Positions 11,152-23,569 of a stretch of DNA of 64,000 nt are shown here, one piece after another. The notes below the pieces were generated by a model that saw only the letters and a program-made list of their open reading frames with translations, was not told the origin of the DNA and did no database searches. Within the stretch, counting starts at the first letter, position 1. The number at the start of each line of letters is the position of its first letter. Source of the stretch: Paramecium pentaurelia (Eukaryota; Ciliophora; Oligohymenophorea; Peniculida; Parameciidae); contig CAJJDO010000105.1 in the NCBI GenBank assembly GCA_905183005.1, forward strand, positions 237,686 through 301,685, read 5' to 3'. A program made the translations under genes and the position numbers.

Positions 11152-11642
11152 TCATTAGAAAAGCTGGCACTCTTTATTTTTTTTAAACTAGATCTCTAAA
11201 TTATTAGAATCATTTACTCTAAAAATAATTTTAAAACACCACTAGATTTATTCATTTCTAAGAATATTTTTGTTTTATCATATTTTTTTATTTTTTAGAT
11301 TTAGTTTTTATCAGGTTTTGAGAAAGGATCTTAATGAATTGAAAGAGGTCGATTTAAGTTATGATAGAGAAATAAAGGATCTTCTTTCATCTAAGCATAA
11401 TTTGATCTAATTTCATCATGAAAGTTTTTCAATTCTTTTTATTCCATGAATCGTTTCTCATAAGGTATATACCAATGGTTATAAAATTTAGGTTTAGGTG
11501 AAGGTGATAAATGTTCTGAATATCTTGAAGTCTTATTATTTTCAATTAATTTTGGTAAGGATTTAAAATTATTCAATCTTGAACTCTATGCTTCTTTTAT
11601 GTGAATACTCTTTGCTCTTGGCTATATTTTCTGTTATTTCAT
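11152..11642 (-). CDS. Unknown small protein
   Basis: The ATG at 11642 opens a frame of about 154 residues if a 26-nt intron (GTGGTG...TAGAG) near the 3' end is removed, giving a stop at 11152-11154. Without it the frame continues to a TGA at 11085. The N-terminal half is basic. The middle, WYIPYEKRFMEQKELKNFHD, looks well conserved in character (aromatic and charged residues alternate) but I do not recognise it. It lies in tandem 73 bp downstream of the next minus-strand gene. Confidence 0.5.
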
Positions 11643-11715
11643 CAATAACAAAGTTTAGAAAGTTTATATATAATAATTAATAAATAAATTTAACTTTTAG
11701 AGTAAATTAACTTAG

Positions 11716-12666
11716 TCAAATATTTTTAGTTACTCTTGTTGTCTATTATTAAAGTGTCTATAAGTATTCTTCAGCTTGTTTTAAATTCATCTTTAAAATT
11801 TCATTTTCTTTTAATAAATTATCATATTATAATTAAGCAGTCACAGTGGCTTTAGTAGCAAAATATGTTGAAATTGATTTTGGAATAGAATATGCAATTC
11901 CAAGAACAAATATTCCCATAAGGATATATTTAAAAGACACTTACCCTATAATTTTAGCTTTTGATAAAATATTTTTATAAATGAAAGTAAAACTTGCTTT
12001 TTAAGCATCTTTAAAATTAGTAAACTTATGTTTCTATTGATTGAAATTTTATGAATATTAATTATTAAGATTAGAAGCATCTTATTAAAATTTATTAAAA
12101 TATTTATTCCAAAAGTTTTGTGTTGATCCATCTTATTTAGATTGATTTTAATTCTATTATTTATATTAGTTTGTATAATTAGTTTATGTTTAATTAGTTT
12201 ATTATTATTATTTATATGATGATTAATTATTAGAAGATGATTTCCAAAAAGTACTGTTTTTTAAACTCTTGAAAGAACTTTATAGTTTTAGATTATATTG
12301 TTGTAATGTTTCTTTAGGGAAGGTTTTTTACAATTAATTAATGTATAAGTCTAGGAATCAAATTTAAGAATATACCTTTTTCTTTTTTTGCAAATCCCTT
12401 AAGTTTTTTCATTGGATCACTTAGATATACATCTTTTAGAACTAGAATTTAGATTGATTAGTACTATTAGAATATTCTTTGAAATTAGACAAATGATCAA
12501 AACTTGGTTTAGTTGGATCTTTAGCATTATTCATTTGATTGATGTAGATTTTTTCATTCTTCAATTATTATGTCACTTTATTGGCAGACACTTTAGCTTG
12601 ATTAACAATTTATAAAATTTTTTAGAGCATTTTAATTTTATTAATGGATTTTAATTTACTTATCAT
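11716..12666 (-). CDS. Unknown membrane-anchored protein with Gln/Asn-rich middle
   Basis: 300 residues after removing two introns (23 and 25 nt); exact codon sum. The N-terminal 130 residues are basic and helical-looking. The middle is Ser/Gln/Asn/Thr-rich (complement of about 12170-12260). One hydrophobic segment, YILMGIFVLGIAYSIP, lies about 60-65 residues from the end and is followed by a coiled coil (YDNLLKENEILKMNLKQAEE). This would be a single-pass protein with a C-terminal coiled-coil tail. No family recognised. Its start is only 16 bp from the stop of the upstream kelch gene. Confidence 0.65.
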
Positions 12667-12682
12667 TTATCATCAATTTTTT

Positions 12683-14788
12683 TCATTTTTCTTATTTGCC
12701 TTCAATAATCATAGTCATATTACGATGAGGTCTTCTTGTACCATCTTTGGGTGAATTTTTATTTGAATTGGAACCAGATCCTTCAGTATTTGATTTAGGT
12801 TCTTATCCAAATCTCATAGCATTTATGAGCATTGTGACTCTTCTAGGCATAGGTAAGAATGAATGAGAATTTTTAAAATTTAATTTTTCAATTTCTTTTT
12901 TCCTTTCATTAGTTTTATCAATAGTTTTTCTTTTTTCTGGTAATTAATGAAAAGATACTCTAATTTTTGAGTTTCTTGGTTTATCTTCATTTATTTTATC
13001 AGATTAAATTAATTAATGCGAAATATTCGAGTCTAATTCTATAACTAAGACATCACTTTTTACAAAACCATTATAATTGTATCCACCAAAAATGAAAATT
13101 TTAGTATCTATACAAGAAGAAGAATGACCACATCTTCCAGGCATTTATGCTCCTTTTAATTCTAATTAAATCCAAGAGGAATTCTTAACATCAAATAAAA
13201 ATAAATCATTTAAGAATCCTTCAATAGTATTGTCATCATTTTTTCCACCATATACAACTATTGCACTTAAAACTTCATTGTAATTCATGGAATGTTGACA
13301 TCTAGCAACTTAAAAATTAATAATAATTTCTTACTAGGACCACTTCCTTTGTAATCAACTTACTCAATACGAATAGGTTTTTAGTATACATCAATACGAA
13401 TAAAAGTATCTAAATAATTTCCAAATTTATCTTGGCCTCCAAATACATAAATTCCTTAATTTGAAAACTTTAGATCAGGATCTTGTCTATAAATATCACA
13501 AAATTTATTCTATGTGACCAAACAAGATTTATGAAAAGCAATTCCATTTGCATATAAATCAAATGGATCTACATTCAATGAGACCCATTTAGATTATGAT
13601 ATATCATAACAAAGTAAATCTTTCATATAATTGCCTCTGTTATCTATTCCTCCAAAAATCAATAAAGATCTTCCAATTATTTCACCTATGTGACATTTTC
13701 TTGGAGGAATAGTGCCAGGCTATTTGATCAATTTAATATCAAAAGATGCTTTATACATTCAAATAATGTTTACTCAATGAAATTGTTTTAATATCACTGG
13801 TGCATTCACTAATTAGTTTATGATTAGATTATTCAATATGAATTTCTCCACCAAATAGAATCATAAAATTCTTATAGATTCCAGCAGTGTGATGAACTCT
13901 GTATCCATGTATAGATTTTTCATCTAATTTTTAAGGGCTCCATTTATAAAATTCTAGTTTCTATATTTATATATTACATTTATCAACTATGGCCACACAT
14001 AAATCCTCTTATTATACTGAACTAGAACCTCCATATAAATAAAGTTTTCTATCAAATGTAACCATAGAACTTCCATCTCTTGAACATGGACCCCAGAAAT
14101 TATAATCATAATTATAAGCATAAGCAAATTATTTTTTAATTTAATTTAATGCCACTTATGATTCAAGTATTCTTTTTTATAATTATTAAGCATCAGAGTT
14201 TCTTTCTTATAATTATTAAACACCTCCTAATCTTACCTATTTTCTAAGTAATTCCAACTTTTATTAATCTTAATATGCTAATGAAGGATAGACTTTTATT
14301 CCATTTGTTTATGTATGAATCTTTTTTAATGCTTATTTAACTTAGTTTATTTAATCTTCTTCTTATTATTTGTATTACTTCCTCATTTTATGAAATGTCT
14401 CTCTATTATGAATTAATTATAATTTTCGAGATGTATAAAATTGTTATTGATCAACACTATCCATTTCTATCTCATCTAATGATGGCTCTCCAAATAGATA
14501 TTTACTGTAATTATTCCAAACCATTTTTGATTATTACAATGATCGTTTTAATTCTGAAACTGCCCCTTAATTTAGTTCTCTAAATGAAACAAAGTTTTAA
14601 ACATCACTATCTGGTTACATTTGAAGTAAATCACAATTCTCATTTATTGCCATAGGATAAAATTGATTCAAAGGAAGTGGACTTAATTTATTATGTGTCT
14701 TTTTATATTTTTCGAATATGGTTGTAATATCCATTTTTGTATTTGTATGATAAGAGAGAGAATTTACTTTGGGACTTAGGCTGTCCAT
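12683..14788 (-). CDS. Kelch-repeat protein
   Basis: 684 residues after two introns (25 and 26 nt, both ending AAG); exact codon sum. The N-terminal third is Gln/Glu-rich and helical. From about residue 265 at least four kelch blades are readable by their Gly-Gly doublets and following Tyr/Trp: LYLYGGSSS, FMILFGGEI, LLIFGGIDNRGN, IYVFGGQDKFGN, IVVYGGKNDD and IFIFGGYNYNG. The tail is basic and Ser-rich. Kelch propellers bind proteins, often actin or ubiquitin-ligase partners; no partner domain is seen here. Its start faces that of the next gene at only 18 bp; an in-frame ATG at 14734 is an alternative start. Confidence 0.8.
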
Positions 14789-14806
14789 TTTTTATTATTA
14801 TTTAAT

Positions 14807-16530
14807 ATGTAAAAATCCTGGGAAACCTTATGTAAAAATCTTAGAAGTCCATTTCTTTAACATTTCTTAGATATTTAAACACTTATTGATGATCTTGGTC
14901 AATAAATAGATTAACCTTAAATATCTCATGAAATTGCAATTCAAATTTAAGAAATGATATCTCAAATAGTTTAGATGTATGTTTAAATAATAAGTTTAGT
15001 ATAGATATTGAACATTAGCATTTACTTGATGGATTTGAATAGAGTGTTTTATTATTTGCATAAATTGATTCAGAAGATAAAGTAAAGTAGTTTGAAACAT
15101 TAAATCTCATATAAGAGTTATTTAATAAATTAGCATTATCATATTTCTATAATGATGATCTTTTAGATGAAAAGAAGATTTAAATGCCTATAAATGATGG
15201 TACATCCACTTGTTCTGATTTTTCAGATGATAATTTTGAAGTTGAAGACTATGAATGTTAAGTTGCTTAAGAGCTCTTTTAATAAATAAAAAGTCAATTA
15301 TAAGATACTGAAATTGAATAGAAATGTTATTAATTCCATTTTACAATATTTTAAGAGTAATTAAACATTATTGATTTTTTTAACGATTCACTTGAATTAT
15401 AAATTAAAGAATATGATGTGATTGTATTTTTAAATTATTCAGGACTACTTTAAAAATTAATGAATTATAAATTAGATAATTAATTGGAATACTTTGTAGG
15501 CTAATTATTTATAATACTAAACAGAATTAAAAATGATGAAATAGATTAATTGATTGAAGCAAATTGTTTTGAACTTAAATATAGTAGATTATCATAAAGG
15601 AAATTTATGAGATGTAAGATTTTATCCAATTTATATACTAAACTTGTATATGAGAAATTAGATAGATGGAGAACAAATTAAAATGTTTAAGAAATTCAAG
15701 GTGAAAATTTAAAATCTTTGAGACGTTTTATTATTTAACATAAAGCTCCATTAAGTAGATGGGAAGTGAGTATTTTATCTATTTAAGATGTTTAGATCAA
15801 TAATGAAAATATTTTAGATAAATTTTAAAAATTAGTTATTGCTTTATCATTACCTTATGATTTACTTTTAGAGAATTTTACTATATTAGATAAATTGTAT
15901 GTTAATTTATAATAATTCTAAAAATGGTTTAAATTAAGTTCAATTCCATTTACAGTTTCTGAAATCTCTTAATTATTTAAAGAAGTCAGTTAAACTTATG
16001 GATATTATACTAATTAAGGTATAAAAGTGACATAAAGAATTGATTTCTATTAATTTTTAGAAACTGTTTATGCTCTTAATCAAAATTAAAACAGTATCAA
16101 AGAGAAACCAGAAGGTAAAATTGTTAAATATAATGATGAAATTACTCTTCAATAATATAATCGACATTTATAACTCAAAGTAAATGATTTGTAATAATAA
16201 CTGAATTAAAAAGATATTCTTATTGATTAATTAAAAAAGAATTAATAAGATTCTTAATAAACATCAAGAATCAAAACTAAATCTAATAATGAAATTAAAG
16301 ATAAGGAATCTGAACTTAAAATAGAATTATTACATTAAGCAGAAATAAACTCTATTAAAAATGAAACTTAAAATTAATTGAAAATAATTGAACTTAAATG
16401 GAAAAATAAAACTAAAGATTTGTTATTTGAATTAGAAAATAAGGATAAATAAATTGATTAATATAGATAATAATTAGAAGCCTTAATGAAAGAATTTGAA
16501 TGGGTAAAAACAGAAAGAAGAATTAAATGA
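14807..16530 (+). CDS. Unknown protein with C-terminal coiled coil
   Basis: 566 residues with one 23-nt intron (GTATGT...TTTAG); exact codon sum. The first 420 residues look globular and helical (for example RRFIIQHKAPLSRWEVSI). From about residue 430 to the end it is Lys/Glu/Gln-rich with heptad-like Leu/Ile spacing (LKVNDLQQQLNQKDILIDQL), a typical coiled coil. No family recognised; a cytoskeletal or basal-body role is only a guess from composition. It is convergent with the secreted-protein gene, 151 bp away. Confidence 0.7.
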
Positions 16531-16681
16531 TTTTAAACTTTAATATTTATATAATAATAATAATTATGAATTTGAAGAATTTATTACTTTCAAATTTTAT
16601 AAATAAGAATTAATATATATTTGTTAATTTTTAAAGAACTTTTTTAGTTTTTAGAATGATCAGATTTTTATATTAAAATTG

Positions 16682-19600
16682 TCATAATCTTTGCTTAATA
16701 AATTGTTTTAATAATGGTACAGCTACTTTTGGTTCATTTAATTACAAACGTCCAGATACCTTTGTAGCTAATTGCAATAAAGTGGGAGGAGCATAATCTA
16801 TAAAATATACATTGTTATATTACCTTCATTATAAGTCATACAGAAACAAACAGTCTTAGTACTAGGTCCAGCCACTGGTGTATGACCTTAAGCAAATTCA
16901 CCTAAATAATGTGAGAGTTCACATAATATATCTGCTGCATTGTCTTTATTTACTTCAATTGTTGGTGGACATCTAATAATATATTTAAATATAATATACT
17001 TAGGTTATGGTAATGGACCAGGAGGTTCTGTAACTTCTTCTTCTTCTGAAGCTGGTTAAGATTCTTCTTCTGAAACTGGTTCTGAATGTTCTTCTTCAGG
17101 TTATGATTCTGGTTCAACTGATTCCTCTTCATATAATTCTTCTTCATAATATTCTGTTTCTTCTTCACTTTCTGGCACAGATTCCTCATCAGGTTCAGGT
17201 AATGGTTCATCAATTACTTCAGGTGTTTCCTCTTCAGATACTGAAGGTTCTACTGGTGTTTCTTCCTCACTTTTAGGTGGTTCAGATGGAATAACAGGAG
17301 TCTCTTCTTCAGGTTCAATAGGTACATCCTCTTCAGATGGTTCAGATGGAATTGCAGGTAGAGGTGGTTCAGTATATTCTTCTTCAGAGGGTTCTTCTGG
17401 AACTTGAGGAGGTGGGGGTGGTACTGGATCAGTTGGTTTAGGAGTATATCCCCAATGTTCATCATATTTCAATTCTCTGTATGAACCATCACAAAGATTA
17501 AAGTGTAGATTAAAGATTTTACCATTGTATGATGGATAATATTAATCTTGTCCAACATATAAGTATTTGTGTGGAGAAATAAAATGTTTAACATTTTCGA
17601 AATGGACTTCACCCTTTCTAGTAAGGAATTCAACATAACCATAAGCTTTGGATATGTGTCTATTGAATCCAAAATAAATAAAGTGCCAATGAACTAAATC
17701 TTTTTCATATGGTACTGCCTACCAATAAGTAGGATTTCCATTTCCATATAAATCTTCATATGTATAAGTTGTAAATGCCAATACAGAATCTTTTTTCTCA
17801 TTGCCAACAAATAAGGCTAGATCTCTATCTCCTAAGAGTTTTGCATTTTTATTGACAGCTGGGTTATTCATAGTCAATCTGAATGCAGAGAACCATGAAT
17901 TAGTAGTTTGTTCTTAAATTGTATGCCATTTGAACCAACCAGAAATAGAATATTCTTAGGCAAAGATTGGTTCACTATTTTCAACAACTTATTTTGAATC
18001 GAATTAAGTAGTTTGACTATTGAATTCGAATTCATGAAGATTTGAGATTTATCTTTCACATTTTTCTTCTGGTAATTAATTACATTCAAAAACAAATTAA
18101 TTAGCTTCTGCTGGTGTTTCAATAAATACATTTGATCCAACATTAGATTAAACTAATCTAAATTAACCTTAAAATGATTTAACATCACCTGACATACCAG
18201 CTAATGTGAAATATAATTATTATGGTGTTTTATGATTTACATTTATCTCATTAACAGATGTTTATCCATTTTCATTAACAACTGCAACTGCTTTACCATT
18301 GCAATATGAATAATAAATATAAATCCATTAACCTTCAATATCACCTACATTAATAACAGTTGAAGTTGTCCCTTCATTATCATATGATTAAAATTCAAAT
18401 CCTGATCTTGTTAAAAATACACTCAATGAATCATCTGTAACTGATCCACTTAATTTCTCAGATTCAGAAATTCTAGCAATAAAATACTTCTCATCTTATC
18501 TTCCATTAATCAAATAAGTTGGATATGCTTATAACCATCTAGTATAAAATCCAAATCCATAACAACTTAAGTCATCTCCTTCTAATTATTTATTAATCAA
18601 TGGAATTTCTTCATTAACAGAAGATGTATAAACATTCTCATTCACTGAATTTAAACATCTTTTTTCAACAATCTCAACAGGTGGCTCAATAGGAGGTAAT
18701 ATAATAGGTGGTTCTTCAAATTCTTCAAACTCTTCTTCAACTTCTTCATAGTATTCTTCTTATTCTTCTGCTGATTCTTCACGATTAGGATTAACAGGAG
18801 GTTCATCAGGAATTTCTGGACTTCCTTCCTCTTCTGGATTTAATTCTTCAGTAGGTTGACTTAATTCTTCAGGACTTTCTTCATTAGGAATTTCAGGTTT
18901 CTCTTCTTCTTCTTCTCCAGGTGGTGTTGGAACTTCTTATTCTTCTTCAGCTGGAATTGATTTCTCCTCTGGACCCTTTTCATCTGGAATTTCAGGTTTC
19001 TCTTCTTCTTCTTCTCCAGGTGGTGGTGATGGGACTTCTTATTCTTCTTCATCAGGAATCGACTTTTCTTCTGGACCTTTTTCATCTGGAATTTCAGGTT
19101 ACTCTTCATCTGGTGTAGGTGGGGAAGGTGGAATTTATTATTCTTCAGGAGGAACAGATTCTTCTTCAGGACCTTTTTCATCAGGAATTTAAGGTTTATC
19201 TTCCTCAGATGGAGGTGAAACAGGTGGATGTTCTTCTTCAGTAGGTGGAAGGGGATTCTCTTCAGGTTCAGAAGAGGGTGTTTTTTCTTCTGGAGTAGGT
19301 TCATCTGGGACTCCAGGCTCATCTTCACATGGTGCTGGTTAACCACATCCTTGTTAAACAACTTATAAATCCTTAATTTTTCCTTTAATTTTAATGACAG
19401 TGACTGGATTTGATTAGCATTATTGTCTACAACTATTAAACTATTTTAGAAGATAAATGCATAATTTCAACATAGTTGCTTCACATTCATCTGCAGTTTG
19501 AGGATTACTTAATCCTTTTAATTTTTATTTGAATTCTGCCAAAATTGGTTCTCCAATCTTGCTTTCTGTTTTTGGTAATTCGAGTTTATCTATTTATTTC

Positions 19601-19909
19601 TCAATAGCTTTAAACTTTCTTTTTTGTATTAATTGCTTAATGCTTTCTAATCTATCTATATCTCTGTGTAATGAATCTTTATGTTATACTATATCAGCCC
19701 ATGCTGCCATTTAAGCAGAAACTCTCTCAAACTCATTCTATGGTGTTGCACAACTCATAGATGTTGTATCCAACAGTGCTATATCCGATAAGTCCATTGA
19801 TAATAAGGATGTGCTCAAATCTAATTCAGCAGAAAGGGCTAAAATTTTATGTTTGATTAATACCACTCCCCAACACTAATATACATATGACTAATGTCGA
19901 ACTTCTCAT
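16682..19909 (-). CDS. Large secreted Pro/Glu/Ser-rich repeat protein
   Basis: 1,058 residues after two introns (25 nt near the start, 26 nt near the end); exact codon sum. It begins with a signal peptide (MRSSTLVICILVLGSGALSA). A Cys-containing helical region (about 25-170) precedes a long Pro/Glu/Ser-rich part with three imperfect repeats built on KPEIPDEKGPEEKSIP. Next comes a region of about 300 residues rich in Trp/Tyr/Phe with paired Cys that looks like a concanavalin/laminin-G-type beta sandwich (ISGWFKWHTI, YLYVGQDQYYPSYNGKIFNL). A second acidic Pro-rich linker and a small C-terminal domain with Cys follow. Surface or secretory-granule protein is inferred. Confidence 0.75.
18887..19182 (-). 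repeat. Three tandem repeats of about 100 bp inside the secreted-protein gene
   Basis: Units at about 18887-18984, 18985-19086 and 19087-19182 encode variants of a 33-residue motif: Glu run, KPEIPDEKGPEEKSIP, acidic run, Val-Pro. Units 1 and 2 are close to identical at DNA level; unit 3 is more diverged. In-frame repeat lengths suggest expansion by unequal exchange. Confidence 0.8.
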
Positions 19910-20070
19910 TTTAATTAAAATAATATAAAAACGGATTTCATTATAAACTATCATTTTTCATCTCAGTTCTTATATAATAACTATATTGTTTTGCATTTTA
20001 ACTTAAATACTTTTATTACTTATAATGGAATAATACTCTTTGTCATATATTTTATAGATCACCTAAAAAA

Positions 20071-20712
20071 TCAAATTTATTAAACTGCTCTAATATCTTA
20101 AAAGGCAAATCCTGATTCACATTTACTTAATTTATCAATTAGTTAAGATTCTCTATTTTATTTTTATTGAAATTGCAATTATTCATTTCTTTTGATTCTG
20201 TCCAAAATCTATCTTTTTTTCACCTGTTCTAGTTCCTCTGTTTTCTTTTGAATAATTTTCAAGTTGTCAACATTAATCAGAAATGATAAAAATACTCATT
20301 TATATTATTATATTACTATATATAAATATATTTAATAAATAATTAGCTCTATATGATCATCTAGTTTCTGCACTTCTGCCTTTAATCTTTTTGATTTATC
20401 CCTTAGTTTATAGGATCATGAATGCAACCCTTTGATTCTTATATTTTTATTCAATCTGGTTTCCAATCTTTACTAATTACTATTATCTTTAATCCTTGTA
20501 TCTTTTTTTAATTCTATTTGTATATTTTCAATCTTATTCAAATATTGCAGTAAATTTGTCAATTAGAATTAAATTTTGAAAAACTTTTTAAAATCTTTCA
20601 ATTTGTAGGTTTTTTTCAATAAAAATATTACTTCATTTAAATATTGTGAATTTTTATTCTGATTAGATATAGATGTAAAGAAAGTAAAGAAAATACTCTT
20701 ACTGATGAACAT
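20071..20712 (-). pseudogene. Coiled-coil gene with unresolved stops, possible pseudogene
   Basis: A Lys/Leu/Glu-rich coiled-coil frame runs from the ATG at 20712 to a TGA at 20071. One internal TGA could be removed by a 27-nt GTTG...AAG intron. The second, near 20300, lies in very TA-rich DNA where I find no intron that both splices and keeps frame. Flanking parts read cleanly (QNKNSQYLNEVIFLLKKTY before, ELEQVKKRQILDRIKRNEQ after) and share one frame. Either an unrecognised longer intron or a decayed gene. Confidence 0.4.
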
Positions 20713-20969
20713 GGTAATTGTTTAATAACCAAATTTATATTTTAAGATAATAATTGTTTTATTTTATTTTACTTTATTTAAATTGAAGAATATAAAGTAT
20801 TATTCTGTTTATAGACTTAAAATAAAAATTCAATTTAAATCACTTTAAAATCAATTCGTTTTTATTTCTTAATATTAGTTTTAGATATTTCAATTTTTAA
20901 TAAATATTTTTGTTAATGAATAAATTATATTGATATAAAGATGAATATTTTATAATAAAAATAAATTTA

Positions 20970-23032
20970 ATGATTAATTCACAATCTTCTGGTATTAAGA
21001 ATACTTTAGGAGGATCAAAACGATATGTGTCCCCATATGAGAGATTTTAGAATTAGGAGAGTGATGGAGTAATAATATTAAATTTATGTTAATATAGAGA
21101 AAATTACAATAATAAATTGGAAATTAAGTTAAATCAAGAATGGTTAATATAGATAATTCTGAATAAGTAAGTGTATTAGGTGACAACAATAATCCAAACA
21201 AACTATCTAATTTGTCTTAATTTGCTTAATTCATGTATATACCTTGTTAGAGTCATCCAGAATTTTTTATAACAACTTTATGTTAAGAATAAGTATAACT
21301 TATTTAAATTAGAATTGTGTAGAGCCATTATGTGCAGAATGCATAACAAATCATTTGGAATAGCATTAGAAAAAAGGGAAATAGCCTAAATTTGAGAATA
21401 TATTGAGAGTGAGGAAAGATCAGATTTGCAAGATAGATGACTTATTAAAATAATTATAAATAAAGTTGAAGGAAGCGAAGACATATTTTAATGAAACACC
21501 ATAAATGATATATAATAATGCATAAGAGTAGGTCAAATTGATACATGGTTAAATATCAGATATGATAAATGATTACTTTTAAGGTTTATAAAGAGAATTA
21601 AATGAGTATAATTAAGATGAACAAATGAAATAAATGAATTTGGTTGAGGAAGAGATAATTTAATAATAGAATGAACTATTAAAATTATAAGAGGATTTAC
21701 AAAATGATAATTATATAAAGGCAATTACTTAAATTTTTATTAATAAAGAACAGATATATAGTGAAAAGAATATATATAAATTAGATAAAATGGTTAAGGA
21801 TTTTAATTAAAATAAAGTGGAAGTAATATTAGATAAGAGTAATTTAGAATTATTATAAACTTATTGTAAGAAATTATGTTATTTATTGAAAAGTAAAAAG
21901 TAGACTTCAATTTCTAATATAAAGTAATCATCATCTATTTAATAATAATAATTTTAATTTTAATAGTTTAAATAACCATAAGAAGTAGATTAAAAGGGAA
22001 ATTTATCATCATTAGTTCTATCAAAATTAGTATCTTCAGACATACCTCCTATAATAAATCCAATTTCTTTGATTTCAGAGAATTTAACAAATGAAACAGC
22101 AATATGTAAATTTAATTATAAAAATCACTTTGAGGATGGAAAGGATTAAGTGATTATAAGATTAGAAGAAGGTGGATTTGCTGCTTATATTTATGATATT
22201 TAATCTTAAAAATATAGAATAGAAACTATAAATAGTACAATTAGAATACCATTATGTCATAAATTATATACAACATCATTTGGTAAACATTTAGTAATAG
22301 GTGGTGTTGATAAAGAAAAGTCAAGATTCAAAGCAATAGCACATGTTTATGAATTTAATCATAATACTCTTTAATTGACTTTGCATTCTGAAATGATTTT
22401 AGCAAGATCAATGACATCAGCTTGTTAAGTGGACAATTTCTTATATGTTGTTGGAGGATCTTCAACAAATGATGAAAATACATCAATAGCCAAAGCAGAG
22501 AAATTAGATTTAACAACAAGAAAATGGTATTCAATAGAGGATCCTTTCTATAAGACAACTGGTTGTGCTTTAGTATCAATTGATTATAATACATTAATTA
22601 AAATTGGAGGTAAATGTGATATATTTACACCATGTAATTAAATAGAATCTTATGATATACAAAAGAATTTATGGGTATTTTATTAAATTAATTAATTATA
22701 AAGACTATAATAGAATTCAAATTTATATCATCTGGATATTTGAGATTACCATTTTAAAGTTGTGCAGTTACTATTTCTAAAGATCAAATATTAATAATTG
22801 GTGGATCAATTCATGATGTAAGAGCTGATGAAACTTAAGTAATCATTAATATTATAAATAATAATAGATTTTTAATGTAGAATAAAAAACTATACAGAGA
22901 TCATCTTAATTACCAAATTCAATTGATTTTCCTACTTAAACAGCCATTATTTAATACAATAGTATATATATATTAACTGAAAATGAATAACCTTTATTAT
23001 ATGGTAATTAAGATGGATTTAAATATTAATGA
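20970..23032 (+). CDS. B-box zinc-finger, coiled-coil and kelch protein
   Basis: 651 residues after introns of 29, 20, 29 and 29 nt; exact codon sum. A B-box-like zinc site occurs near residues 75-110 (CQSHPEFF, then Cys-x4-Cys-x2-Cys and His-Leu-Glu-Gln-His). It is followed by about 200 residues of coiled coil, a Gln-rich linker, and a C-terminal kelch-like propeller with LYVVGGSSTNDENT, LIKIGGKCD and ILIIGGSIHD. The order resembles TRIM proteins without the RING; a scaffold or adaptor role is inferred. The chosen start adds a first exon that joins in frame through a 29-nt intron. It is convergent with the next gene, 62 bp away. Confidence 0.75.
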
Positions 23033-23094
23033 AATTATAAATAATAATTTTATGAATATTAAATTGATTAATAATTAAAATATTAAAATGGATA

Positions 23095-23538
23095 TCACAA
23101 AAATTCAAGATCTAATTTATGATGTTTTAAATTTAATGGTGGTTTTTTTTTTGTAAATTTCTAACAATAACAATTAACTAATTCTTAATATCTAATTTCT
23201 TTATTTTAATTATTTTTTGTTAATTTGATTTATAGTTTATTTGTATATTACTATTTATCTTTATATGAAAATTAATCTTCAAATGCATAAACAATCTCTT
23301 TATCTGTTTCAAGTTATTATTTAACTTGAATTGGTTCAATTTTTTAAGGTAATTTTATTTGATTACAAAATTACAATGATTTAGTTCTTTGAGTCCTTGT
23401 TGTTTTGTTGAATATATTTTACAAATATAATTTAGGATCAATATTGATATTAAGATCATAGTCATTATTAAAAATACTTGGTAAAAAGATTTTGTTGTTT
23501 GTGTTATCTACACTCAAATTTCTTGCCTTTGTTGACAT
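23095..23538 (-). CDS. Unknown small basic protein
   Basis: 147 residues in a single intron-free frame from the ATG at 23538 to the TGA at 23095-23097. It is rich in Lys, Asn and Gln with no hydrophobic segment; the start is MSTKARNLSVDNTNNKIFLP. No family recognised. It lies in tandem with the APC5-like gene, whose stop is 31 bp upstream. Confidence 0.55.
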
Positions 23539-23569
23539 TTATATATATTAATTATTATATATATATATA

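Noticed and set aside
12683..14788. A 33-nt intron ending GCTAG in the kelch gene
   Set aside because: It would lead straight into a TGA; the 26-nt version ending TTTAAG keeps the kelch motif and gives an exact codon total.
16950..19361. Several Lys/Leu- or Pro/Glu-rich short frames on both strands in 17-19.4 kb
   Set aside because: One is a true piece of the secreted-protein gene; the others are frame shadows of its repetitive acidic codons.
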